Assembly: GCF_030161875.1 (NCBI RefSeq)
Contig: NZ_BSVA01000001.1
Span: 2,480,001 to 2,544,000, forward strand
DNA from: Homoserinibacter gongjuensis
GTDB lineage: Bacteria > Actinomycetota > Actinomycetes > Actinomycetales > Microbacteriaceae
Length of the DNA: 64,000 nt
Direction of reading: 5' to 3'
Shown here one piece after another: positions 56,996 through 64,000 of this stretch (the stretch's first letter is position 1; the number at the start of each line of letters is the position of its first letter). The notes under the pieces were generated by a model that saw only the letters and a list, made by a program, of their open reading frames with translations, was not told the origin of the DNA and made no database searches. Both the position numbers and the translations under genes were made by a program.

Positions 56996-57663
56996 TCCGC
57001 GTCGCGATCGCCGACGATCAGCAACTCATCCGGGCGGGCTTCCGCAGTCTGCTCGAGGCGGAGTCCGACCTGCTCGTGGTCGGCGAGGCGGCCACCGGCC
57101 GTGACGCGGTCGCACTCGCGCGGCGGGAGAGGCCCGACGTGCTGCTCATGGACATCCGGATGCCCGACGGCGACGGTCTCTGGGCGACCGAGCGGATCGT
57201 CTCGGATGCCGCGCTCGACGGCGTGCACGTCGTGGTCGTGACGACCTTCGAACTCGACGAGTACGTCGCCCACGCGATCCGCGCCGGGGCGAGCGGCTTC
57301 CTCGTGAAAGACACCGAGCCGGTCGAACTGATCCGCGCGGTGCATGTGGTCGCGGACGGCGACGCGCTGCTGAGCCCGAGCGTCACCCGCACGCTCCTCA
57401 CGCGGGTCGCGAGCGGCCTCAGCGCGCCGCCCGACGCATCCCGACTCGCGGGTCTCACCGAGCGTGAACGCGAGGTGCTCGCCCTCGTGGGTCGCGGGCT
57501 CACCAATGAGGAGATCGGCGCCGAGCTCTTCCTCAGTCCGCTGACCGCCAAGACTCACGTGTCGCGCATCATGGCCAAACTCGCGGCGCGCGACCGGGTG
57601 CAGCTCGTCATCGTGGCGTACGAGACGGGCCTCGTGACCCCGGGCGTCGTCCCGGGGGAGTAG
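56992..57663 (+). CDS. LuxR/NarL-family response regulator
   Basis: The 223-residue protein has a receiver domain (IRVAIADDQQLIRAGFRSLL, phosphorylated Asp in VLLMDIRMPDGDGLWA, Lys in SGFLVKDTEPVEL) and a C-terminal LuxR helix-turn-helix: LTEREREVLALVGRGLTNEE with IGAELFLSPLTAKTHVSRIM. The GTG overlaps the kinase stop. It is the obvious partner of the preceding kinase. Its target genes are unknown; the SHOCT gene next to it is a candidate. Confidence 0.93.
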   Translation: MIRVAIADDQQLIRAGFRSLLEAESDLLVVGEAATGRDAVALARRERPDVLLMDIRMPDGDGLWATERIVSDAALDGVHVVVVTTFELDEYVAHAIRAGASGFLVKDTEPVELIRAVHVVADGDALLSPSVTRTLLTRVASGLSAPPDASRLAGLTEREREVLALVGRGLTNEEIGAELFLSPLTAKTHVSRIMAKLAARDRVQLVIVAYETGLVTPGVVPGE

Positions 57664-57761
57664 CCGAACGACACCGCCGGGCGGATTCGCGCGCGCACTC
57701 GGAGGCGGAGTCTGGGATGCGACGGCCCCACCGCGGGGCCGACTCGGAAAGGACTCCCGAC

Positions 57762-58091
57762 ATGTTCACCACGATCGCCCTCGCGACCGCTCCGTTGCAC
57801 CCCGCCTGGGGCTGGGGACCCGGCTTCTGGATCGTGCCCGCCATCTTCTGGCTGCTCATCATCGGCCTCATCATCACGCTCGTCGCCACGCGTCGGCGCC
57901 GCTGGGCACGCGCCGGCTGGGGTGGACCGTGGGGTCCGCACGGCGTCGGTCCGTGGGCCTCGGCCCAGGCCGCGCACAACGCCGAGACGGTGCTGGCCGA
58001 GCGTTTCGCGCGCGGTGACATCGACGAGGTCGAGTACCGCGCACGGCTCGAGGTGCTGCGCAGCCAGCAGCCTCAGCCTCCGCAGGGCTGA
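57762..58091 (+). CDS. SHOCT-domain small membrane protein
   Basis: The 109-residue protein has one membrane helix (IVPAIFWLLIIGLIITLVAT), a basic Arg/Trp/Gly stretch and a C-terminal SHOCT domain (LAERFARGDIDEVEYRARLE). The ATG at 57762 follows AAAGGA. It lies about 100 bases after the response regulator gene, so it could be one of its targets. SHOCT domains are oligomerisation modules; the function is unknown. A strong hairpin follows. Confidence 0.8.
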   Translation: MFTTIALATAPLHPAWGWGPGFWIVPAIFWLLIIGLIITLVATRRRRWARAGWGGPWGPHGVGPWASAQAAHNAETVLAERFARGDIDEVEYRARLEVLRSQQPQPPQG

Positions 58092-58109
58092 CCGCCGCGC
58101 GATACCTCG

Positions 58110-58141
58110 ACGGGGGACGGCCGCACCTGGCCGTCCCCCGT
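58110..58141 (+). terminator. intrinsic terminator-like hairpin
   Basis: ACGGGGGACGGCC pairs with GGCCGTCCCCCGT over 13 bases with a GCACCT loop, followed by TCCATT. It lies 18 bases after the SHOCT gene and probably ends the transcript of the two-component cluster. Confidence 0.75.
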
Positions 58142-58195
58142 TCCATTAGCATCGTGACGACCCCGTACCGCCGGCGCGGGGAGGGGGAGTGCGAG

Positions 58196-59110
58196 ATGGA
58201 CGCCTGGCTCGATGCCAACGCGACGACGCTCGTCGTGGTGCTGGCTGCCGCATCCGCCGCCCTCCTCTTGCTTGCGGTCGTGCTGCTCGCCCTGTGGCGG
58301 CACAGCCGACGAGCGGCACGCCGTGCGGTGCGCGAGCGGGCCGCAGCCCAGCGTGAGCGGCTCGACCTCGAGCTGCAGCTGGCCGAGCAGGGCAGCAGGC
58401 TCACGATGGTGCGCGAGCTGCACGAGATCGCCGTGCACTCGGTGTCGGTGATCGCCACCCAGGCGGAGGGCGCCCAGTACGCCGCCAGCCAGGATCCCTC
58501 GGCGGCCACCCGCAGCGCCGCGGCCATCGCGGCTGCCGCACGCGAGACGCTGGCCGATCTGCGGCGCGTCATGACCGTGGCGCGCGGCGGCGAGGTGGAT
58601 GCCGATGAGCAGCCCGGCCTCGCGAACGTGCAGGAGCTCTTCCGGGTGATGCGGGATGCGGGGCTCGGCGTGGACTTCACCGAGACGGGCAGCTCGCACG
58701 AGCTGCGGCACGGCGCGGAGCTCGCGGTCTACCGCATCCTGCAGGAGGCGCTCTCGAACTCGCTCGACCACGGCGGCCCCGGCACGACGGCCACCGTCGC
58801 GTTCACCTGGACCGACGACGGTCTCAAGGTGCTCGTCGAGGACGACGGCACCCGGGCCGCGGCGATCCGCAACGGTCTCGACCCGTACGCCGAAGCACAG
58901 AAGCAGGGTTACACGGTCGACGACGACCTCGCGGCCCTCACCCAGGCGCCGAACGGCCGCGGCATGACCGAGATGCGCGAGCGCACCGAGCTCTTCGGCG
59001 GTGTGTTCGAGGCGCACCCCGTGCCGGGCGTCGGGTTCACGGTGCAGGCGGTCTTCCCCTCGCTGCGGTATCACAACGGCGTGCACGGCGTGCCGCTGGA
59101 CCGTCGGTGA
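58196..59110 (+). CDS. orphan sensor histidine kinase
   Basis: The ATG at 58196 is preceded by a strong GGAGGGGGAG site. The protein of about 304 residues has one N-terminal helix (TTLVVVLAAASAALLLLAVV), a HisKA_3 H-box VRELHEIAVHSVSVIATQAE (note Glu after His instead of the usual Asp) and an HATPase: AVYRILQEALSNSLDHGGPG and RGMTEMRERTELFGGVFEAH. The GTG at 58154 would add 14 residues, but TAGCAT lies one base before it and is more likely the -10. No response regulator is adjacent. It overlaps azlC. Confidence 0.85.
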   Translation: MDAWLDANATTLVVVLAAASAALLLLAVVLLALWRHSRRAARRAVRERAAAQRERLDLELQLAEQGSRLTMVRELHEIAVHSVSVIATQAEGAQYAASQDPSAATRSAAAIAAAARETLADLRRVMTVARGGEVDADEQPGLANVQELFRVMRDAGLGVDFTETGSSHELRHGAELAVYRILQEALSNSLDHGGPGTTATVAFTWTDDGLKVLVEDDGTRAAAIRNGLDPYAEAQKQGYTVDDDLAALTQAPNGRGMTEMRERTELFGGVFEAHPVPGVGFTVQAVFPSLRYHNGVHGVPLDRR

Positions 59111-59826
59111 CCGCCCCCGAACGCACGCCGCACGCCCCGGATGCCGTCGGCGCCACCGCGGCTGCCGTGCGCGCCGCGCTCGGTGTGGGTCTCGCGGTCT
59201 CGGCGTACGGCGTCTCGTTCGGCGCCCTCGCCGTGGCCTCCGGGCTCGACATCTGGCAGACGTGCGTGCTGAGCCTGCTCATGTTCTCGGGCGGGTCGCA
59301 GTTCGCCCTCATCGGCGTTCTCGCCACGGGCGGGGTCGCCGCCGGACCGGCCGCGATCGCGAGCGCGACGCTGCTCGGCATCCGCAACGGCCTCTACTCG
59401 ATGCGGATGTCGCCCATCATCGGCGGACCGTGGTGGCGGCGCGTGCTCGCCGGGCACTGGACGATCGACGAGACGACGGCGGTGGGCACCGCCCAGCCGA
59501 CCCTGCGCGGACAGCGCGTGGGCTTCTGGGTGACCGGCGCCGTGATCTACCTCGGCTGGAACCTCACGACGCTCGCCGGTGCACTCCTTGGAGACCTCGT
59601 GGGCGATGTGCGCATGTACGGCCTGGATGCTGCGGCGGCTGCCGCGTTCCTCGGCCTGCTGTGGCCGCGACTCACCTCGAAGCAGCCGGTGGCCGTCGCC
59701 GTCGCGGCGGTGGTCGTGGCGGCCGTGCTCGTGCCCTGGCTGCCGCCGGGGCTGCCCGTGCTCGCCGCCGCGGTCGTGGCGATCGTAGTGGGCGTCACCA
59801 ATGTGCTGGGACGGCGGACGACGTGA
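59107..59826 (+). CDS. azlC: AzlC family amino-acid exporter subunit
   Basis: The 239-residue inner-membrane protein carries the AzlC signatures YGVSFGALAVASGLDIWQTC and LLMFSGGSQFALIGVLATGG, with about seven helices. With AzlD it exports branched-chain amino acids. The GTG start overlaps the kinase stop (GTGA). The pair is complete: azlD follows with a four-base overlap. No Lrp-type regulator is seen next to it. Confidence 0.9.
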   Translation: MTAPERTPHAPDAVGATAAAVRAALGVGLAVSAYGVSFGALAVASGLDIWQTCVLSLLMFSGGSQFALIGVLATGGVAAGPAAIASATLLGIRNGLYSMRMSPIIGGPWWRRVLAGHWTIDETTAVGTAQPTLRGQRVGFWVTGAVIYLGWNLTTLAGALLGDLVGDVRMYGLDAAAAAAFLGLLWPRLTSKQPVAVAVAAVVVAAVLVPWLPPGLPVLAAAVVAIVVGVTNVLGRRTT

Positions 59827-60137
59827 CCGTGTGGCACATCGTGCTCATCGCCTCGATCGCCGTGCTGGGGCTCAAGCTCGTCGGCTACGCGGTGCCGCCG
59901 AGCGTGCTCGAGCGCCCGACGCCGGCGCGCGTGGCGAACCTGCTCACGGTCGCCCTGCTCGCGGCCCTCACCGCGACCCAGACGCTCGAGAGGTCGGGCG
60001 AGATCGTGCTGGATGCGCGGGTGCCGGCGATCGTGCTCGCAGCGGCGCTGTTCGCGCTGCGGGTGCCGTTCATCCTCGTGGTGCTCGCGGCAGCCGCCTG
60101 CGCGGCTCTCGTGCGCCTGCTGGGCTGGATGTCGTAG
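59823..60137 (+). CDS. azlD: AzlD family amino-acid exporter subunit
   Basis: The 104-residue small membrane protein has three to four helices (IVLIASIAVLGLKLVGYAVP at the front) and is the standard partner of AzlC. It begins with a GTG overlapping the azlC stop (GTGA). It is intact. Its end is 11 bases from the convergent def gene. Confidence 0.9.
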   Translation: MTVWHIVLIASIAVLGLKLVGYAVPPSVLERPTPARVANLLTVALLAALTATQTLERSGEIVLDARVPAIVLAAALFALRVPFILVVLAAAACAALVRLLGWMS

Positions 60138-60148
60138 CCGCGTCCGCC

Positions 60149-60715
60149 TCAGTCTTCGAGGTGATCGCGCCCCGGCAGCCAGCTCTTGTCGGGCACACCC
60201 CACTTGTGACGGCGGATGGCGCGTTGCGCGAGCCGCGCCTGGCCCTCGGCGAGCCGGTCGGCGTAGAGCACGCCGTCGAGGTGGTCGAACTCGTGCTGGA
60301 AGATGCGGGCGAGCCACCCCGTCGCGAGGATCTCGTACGGTTTCCCATCGAGATCGACCGCGCGCAGCAGCGCGGTGTGCGAGCGCAGCAGCGGGAAACG
60401 TTCGCCGGGGATCGAGAGGCACCCCTCGGCATCCTCGTCGATGTCGGCCTCGCCGATCGGCGGGGGAGAGACGAGCAGTTGGGGATTGATGGCCGTGCCG
60501 CGGTGCAACACGCCCTCCTCGTCGCGCCAGTTATACACGAACAACCGCAGCGGGATGCCGACCTGCGGTGCCGCGAGGCCGACGCCGGGCGCCGCCGACA
60601 TGGTGTCCTCCATGTCGTGCACGAGGGCCGAGAGGCCCTCGTCGATCTCCTCCACCTCTTCGGCGCGCGCGTGCAGCACGGGATCTCCGGTGATCCGGAT
60701 GGGGAGTACGGCCAT
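60149..60715 (-). CDS. def: peptide deformylase
   Basis: The 188-residue metalloenzyme removes the formyl group from new proteins. Motif 1 is GVGLAAPQVG, motif 2 EGCLSIPGE with the metal Cys, and motif 3 FQHEFDHLDG with the HExxH-type histidines. The ATG at 60715 follows TATCCT (60727-60722) by six bases, so the gene is probably leaderless. Intact and typical in length. It is divergent from the DMT gene. Confidence 0.95.
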   Translation of the reverse strand: MAVLPIRITGDPVLHARAEEVEEIDEGLSALVHDMEDTMSAAPGVGLAAPQVGIPLRLFVYNWRDEEGVLHRGTAINPQLLVSPPPIGEADIDEDAEGCLSIPGERFPLLRSHTALLRAVDLDGKPYEILATGWLARIFQHEFDHLDGVLYADRLAEGQARLAQRAIRRHKWGVPDKSWLPGRDHLED

Positions 60716-60755
60716 TCGCTCAGGATATCGGGGCGGAGACGGGTAGATTCGACGG

Positions 60756-61707
60756 GTGCTCGACGTGATCCCCACCAACGAGGACGTCGAGGCGTTCGTG
60801 AATTCGATTCCGTGGCTCGGCATCCTCATCGCCGTGATCGGAGCCGTGTTCCTCTCGCTCGGCGCACAGCTGCAACATCGCGGCGTGGAGAAGGTGGAGG
60901 CCGCGCACGGCTCGGGGAGAAGGCGGGTCTCTCGGGTGGGCAGTTCGTGCGCCTGCTGGCTCGCCCGAGCTGGCTCTTCGGCACGATCATGCTGGGTCTG
61001 GCGATCGTCTTCCAGCTCACGGCCCTGCGCTTCGCCCCGATCATCGTCGTGCAGCCCATCGGCATCGTCGCGCTCGTGCTCACGGCGCTGCTCAACGCGC
61101 GGGTCTCGCATGTGAAGCTGCAGCGTCCCGCGATCACGGCGATCCTGATGTGCGTCATCGGCATCGGCGTGTTCGTCACCGTCGCCGCCTTCTACGCCAC
61201 CGAGCACGCGCTCGAAGAGACCCAGCTCGTGATCGTGCTCGCGATCCTCGGCGTCGTGCTCCTGCTGCTCGGCGCCGCGTTCGCGTTCTTCCGCAAGCGG
61301 CTCAACGCCATGTTCTACATCGCGGCGGGCGGGGTGCTCTACGGATTCGTGGCGTCGATCGCCAAGGTCATCATCAACCGGGTCTCGCTGGGCAACTTCG
61401 ACCCCCTCACGGTCGTGGGCGGGGTCGCCCTGCTGCTCGCCCTGGCGCTCGGCTTCTACTTCGTGCAGACGGCGTACTCGGTGGGCGCCCCCGACCTCGT
61501 GATCGCCGGACTCACCGTCATCGACCCGCTCGTCGCTGTCGCGATCGGCATCTTCGTGCTGGGCGAGGCATCCGCGACCCCCTGTGGGCGCTGGTCGTGT
61601 GGTTCCTGGCGGGTTCCGTGGCGATTCTGGGCGTGTTCCGCCTCGCCAAGCACCACCCGCAGACCCACCGGCGGGATCAGCCGGGCGAGCTCGCTTCCCT
61701 GCGGTAG
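60756..61707 (+). CDS. DMT-type membrane transporter
   Basis: A protein of about 317 residues with nine or ten membrane helices, of the drug/metabolite transporter type. Examples are FRFAPIIVVQPIGIVALVLT-like LRFAPIIVVQ and YFVQTAYSVGAPDLVIAGLT. Two missing bases break it: near 60918 (GGGG) before EKAGLSGGQFVRLLAR and near 61580 before LWALVVWFLAGSVAILG. TAGATT (60744-60749) lies six bases before the GTG start, so it is probably leaderless. The substrate is unknown. Confidence 0.75.
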
Positions 61708-61746
61708 TTTGGTGGAGTTGATTTCCGCCGACCGAGGACTGATCGA

Positions 61747-62972
61747 GTGACCGACGGACCGTCGTCGAACCCCCTGCCGAACGCCGCCTCACCCTTCTGA
61801 TCGGATGCGACACCTTCGCTCCCGATGTGAACGGTGCCGCGACGTTCAGCCGCAACCTCGCGGCGGGCCTCGCCAGCCGCGGCCATGACGTGCACGTCAT
61901 GGCGCCCGCCCAGAAGGGCCGCGTGGGCGTGTTCACCGAGGTTCACGAGGGCGTGCCGCTCACCGTGCACCGCATCTACTCGTGGCGGTGGCTGCCGCAT
62001 CCGTGGCTGCGCTTCATGCTGCCGTGGCGCGTCAAGGCCAACGCCGAACGCATCGTGCGAGAGCTCAAGCCGGATGCCATCCACTTCCAGTCGCACATCG
62101 TGGTCGGCCGGGGCCTCGCGACCTCGGCCGTGAAGCACGGCATCCAGCTCGTCGGCACCAACCACACGATGCCCGAGAACATCCTGCAGCACGTCGCGAT
62201 CCTGCCGAGGTTCACGCTCGATTGGCTCGCAGCCATCCAGTGGCGTTCGGCCCGCAAGTGGTTCGAGAAGGCGGATGCCATCACCACCCCCACCCGGCGT
62301 GCGGCCGACTTCTTCGAGCGCGGCACAGGCCTCACCGGCGTGCACGCGATCTCCTGCGGCATCGACACGAGCTTCTACACAGCCGACCTTTCGCCGCGCA
62401 CCGACAACGTCATCGTGTTCCTCGGCCGCCTCGACGAGGAGAAGTACATCCACGAGGCCATCGAGGCGCTCGTGCGTTTGCAGGACCTCGACGCGAAGCT
62501 CGTGATCATCGGCGACGGGGAAGTGCGTCCGCGGCTGGAGGCCCGGGCACGCGAGCTCGGCCTCGCGGATCGCGTGCGCTTCACCGGGCGTGTCTCCGAC
62601 GAGGAGTTGCGGCGCGAGCTCACCGAGGCGAACGTCTTCGCGATGCCGTCACGCGCCGAGCTGCAGTCGATCTCGACGATGGAGGCCCTCGCATCCGGTC
62701 TTCCCGTCGTCGCCGCGGATGCCATGGCGCTTCCGCATCTCGTGCATCCGGGCGTCAACGGCTATCTCTACCAGCCGGGCGACATCGAGGCGTTCGCGGG
62801 GTACCTGCGCACGATCCTCACGGCCGCACCCGATGAGCTCGACCGCCTTCGCCGCGGGGCCCTTCGCACCGTGGAGGCCCACGACATCCAGCGCACCCTC
62901 GACATCTTCGAGGCGCTGTACCGCGGCGAGGAGGTCGTCGACCCCGACACCGAGGGGGAGCTCGCGCGGTGA
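61747..62972 (+). CDS. family 4 glycosyltransferase
   Basis: A GT-B enzyme. The frame starts at a GTG at 61747 and loses one C near 61777 (CCCCC); the repaired N-terminus reads ERRLTLLIGCDTFAPDVNGA and is the usual start of the family (DTFxPxxxGA). The C-terminal half holds NVIVFLGRLDEEKYIHEAIE and AMPSRAELQSISTMEALASG, the donor-binding region. About 408 residues. It is related to PimB-like mannosyltransferases that build phosphoinositol lipids, but the substrate cannot be assigned. Its stop overlaps the next gene (GTGA). Confidence 0.88.
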
Positions 62973-64000
62973 GCGCGGCACCCGCCACCGAACGCACCCT
63001 CCAACCGGCGGCGTGGCGGCGTGCCCTCGGTCCCATGGCCGTCGCGGTCATCCTGCTGAGCGTCGTGCTGCAGGAGCCGGTTGCGGGCCTCCTGCCACCC
63101 GACACACCGCGCTGGGCCCTGTTCCTGGCGATCGCCGTGCCGATCGTGGCCGCGGTGGCGATCGGCCTCTCGATCGCCTACCCGCGGGTGCGGGTCGGGG
63201 CGGATGGCGCGCTCGTGGTGCGGGCACGCCGCGTCGCGCCGTCGGAGGTCGTGGGGATCCGCCGCTCGGTCTCGAGCGGGGGCAACGCCGGCTACCTCGT
63301 CTACACCCTCGAGACGTCGAACGGCGGCGGCATCCGGGTGCTCGTCGCCGGGGCACCGATTCGTGGTCTCGGGATCGCCGAGTTGGGGGTGCTGCGCGAG
63401 GTGATCGCTGCGTCGGCGATTCCGGTCGGCGCCGACCCGAGCGAGCTCGAGCGCTCGTTCTTCGCCGCGAATCTGCTGGCGAGCGGGCGACGCATCGAGG
63501 CCGACCGTCGGCTCGTGCTGCGGGAGCTGGACGGGCTGCGGGGTGCACCGCATCGATCGGATGCGGAACCCGCGGTGTCGGAACAGGTCGCGGTGCCGCC
63601 CATGTCGGCGTCCCCATCCGCTGACGCCACCCTCCAGGACGACCGTGAAGCTGAGCGGCAGCTCTCCGGCGCGGCAGGAACGCGCATCTTCCGCCGGGTG
63701 GCCCTGGGGCTGTTCGCCCTCGCGTGCCTCGCCGCGGCCGTGCTGCTCATCGTGCTCGTGGTCATGGAGTCGCTCGGCACCGATTTCGGTGCCGCTGACG
63801 AGGACCCGTTGACCGCGACGATGTCGTTCGCCATCCTCGCGGCGCTGCTCACCGGCATCCTGTGGGCCATCGCGGCCGACCTCGACGACGCCCGCCGCCG
63901 TGCGCTCTCACGGGAATGGCTGGCTGCGGCACCCGCCGAGCAACTGGCGCGCGGCCTTCCGACACCGTTCCATGCTGCGTGGATGCGGGCGCCGGGCGGG
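62969..64000 (+). CDS. membrane protein, partial at the window end
   Basis: The gene starts with a GTG overlapping the glycosyltransferase stop and runs open to the last base, at least 344 codons. Two hydrophobic segments at the start (MAVAVILLSVVLQEPVAGLL and ALFLAIAVPIVAAVAIGLSI) precede a soluble PH-like or beta-rich part with VRVGADGALVVRARRVAP, then a linker and two further helices (VALGLFALACLAAAVLLIVL, SFAILAALLTGILWAIAADL). I do not recognise a named family. Coupling to the glycosyltransferase suggests an envelope role. Confidence 0.65.
   Translation, partial: MSAAPATERTLQPAAWRRALGPMAVAVILLSVVLQEPVAGLLPPDTPRWALFLAIAVPIVAAVAIGLSIAYPRVRVGADGALVVRARRVAPSEVVGIRRSVSSGGNAGYLVYTLETSNGGGIRVLVAGAPIRGLGIAELGVLREVIAASAIPVGADPSELERSFFAANLLASGRRIEADRRLVLRELDGLRGAPHRSDAEPAVSEQVAVPPMSASPSADATLQDDREAERQLSGAAGTRIFRRVALGLFALACLAAAVLLIVLVVMESLGTDFGAADEDPLTATMSFAILAALLTGILWAIAADLDDARRRALSREWLAAAPAEQLARGLPTPFHAAWMRAPGG

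Noticed and set aside
1..64000. CRISPR array, prophage, toxin-antitoxin or restriction system
   Set aside because: No regularly spaced direct repeats, no cas, phage structural, integrase or methyltransferase genes, and no small toxin pairs were seen.

Overview
The window is chromosomal DNA of a high-GC actinobacterium, most likely a member of the Microbacteriaceae. The evidence is the very strong G/C third-position bias, the frequent octamer CGGATGCC, many GTG starts, genes coupled by ATGA, GTGA or TGATG overlaps, and protein families typical of that group. I see no prophage, integrase, transposase, plasmid gene or CRISPR array. It reads as an ordinary chromosome with one notable accessory carbohydrate locus. 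About 30 genes or gene parts are split by single-base frame changes, usually at G or C runs and also in essential genes (dnaG, dus, nadC). I treat these as sequence errors and annotate whole genes across the breaks.

Layout. 1-5.4 kb: 3' end of a DUF3516-type helicase, a small membrane protein, a PiT phosphate transporter with a small partner, and aspartase. 5.4-9 kb: divergent ligD and ku, a bacterial non-homologous end-joining pair. 9-14.3 kb: a CPBP membrane protease-like protein, a minus-strand stress-type cluster (DUF6328, YihY, short-chain dehydrogenase, Rho-N-like protein) and a hydrolase. 13.5-18.5 kb: a glycosyltransferase, an Ada-AlkA fusion, a GlcD-like oxidase, a shortened MDR protein and an AhpD-like protein. 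18.6-24.2 kb: the NAD operon nrtR-nadA-nadB-nadC plus a cysteine desulfurase, with a palindromic operator candidate at its promoter.

24.3-37.5 kb is the most interesting part: an amino-sugar glycan locus. It has a sugar ABC importer, an OGA-HAT-like acetyltransferase, two BadF-type sugar kinases, a UPF0309 SIS protein, a GH84 O-GlcNAcase-like glycosidase, two Gfo/Idh/MocA oxidoreductases, an MDR dehydrogenase, a GH4 glycosidase and a ROK repressor. The same 15-base element lies before the importer and before the ROK gene, so the two outer transcripts probably form one regulon. The locus encodes, as separate genes, relatives of both halves of human O-GlcNAcase.

37.5-48 kb: LysR and a class-V aminotransferase, glyS, a second CPBP protein, an FrnE-like DsbA protein with a tiny overlapping CxxxxC gene, a YbaK deacylase, dus, dgt and dnaG. 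48-55.5 kb: an oligopeptide ABC operon ending in an atypical third ATPase and a beta-propeller protein. 55.6-64 kb: tRNA-Asn, a histidine kinase/response regulator pair, a SHOCT protein, a second histidine kinase, AzlC/AzlD, peptide deformylase, a DMT-type transporter, a glycosyltransferase and a membrane protein cut by the window edge.

Two patterns run through the whole window. Many start codons sit 6-7 bases after a TAnnnT -10 element, which points to leaderless transcripts. A 38-48-base repeat, usually in inverted pairs, lies between genes and also inside nadB.
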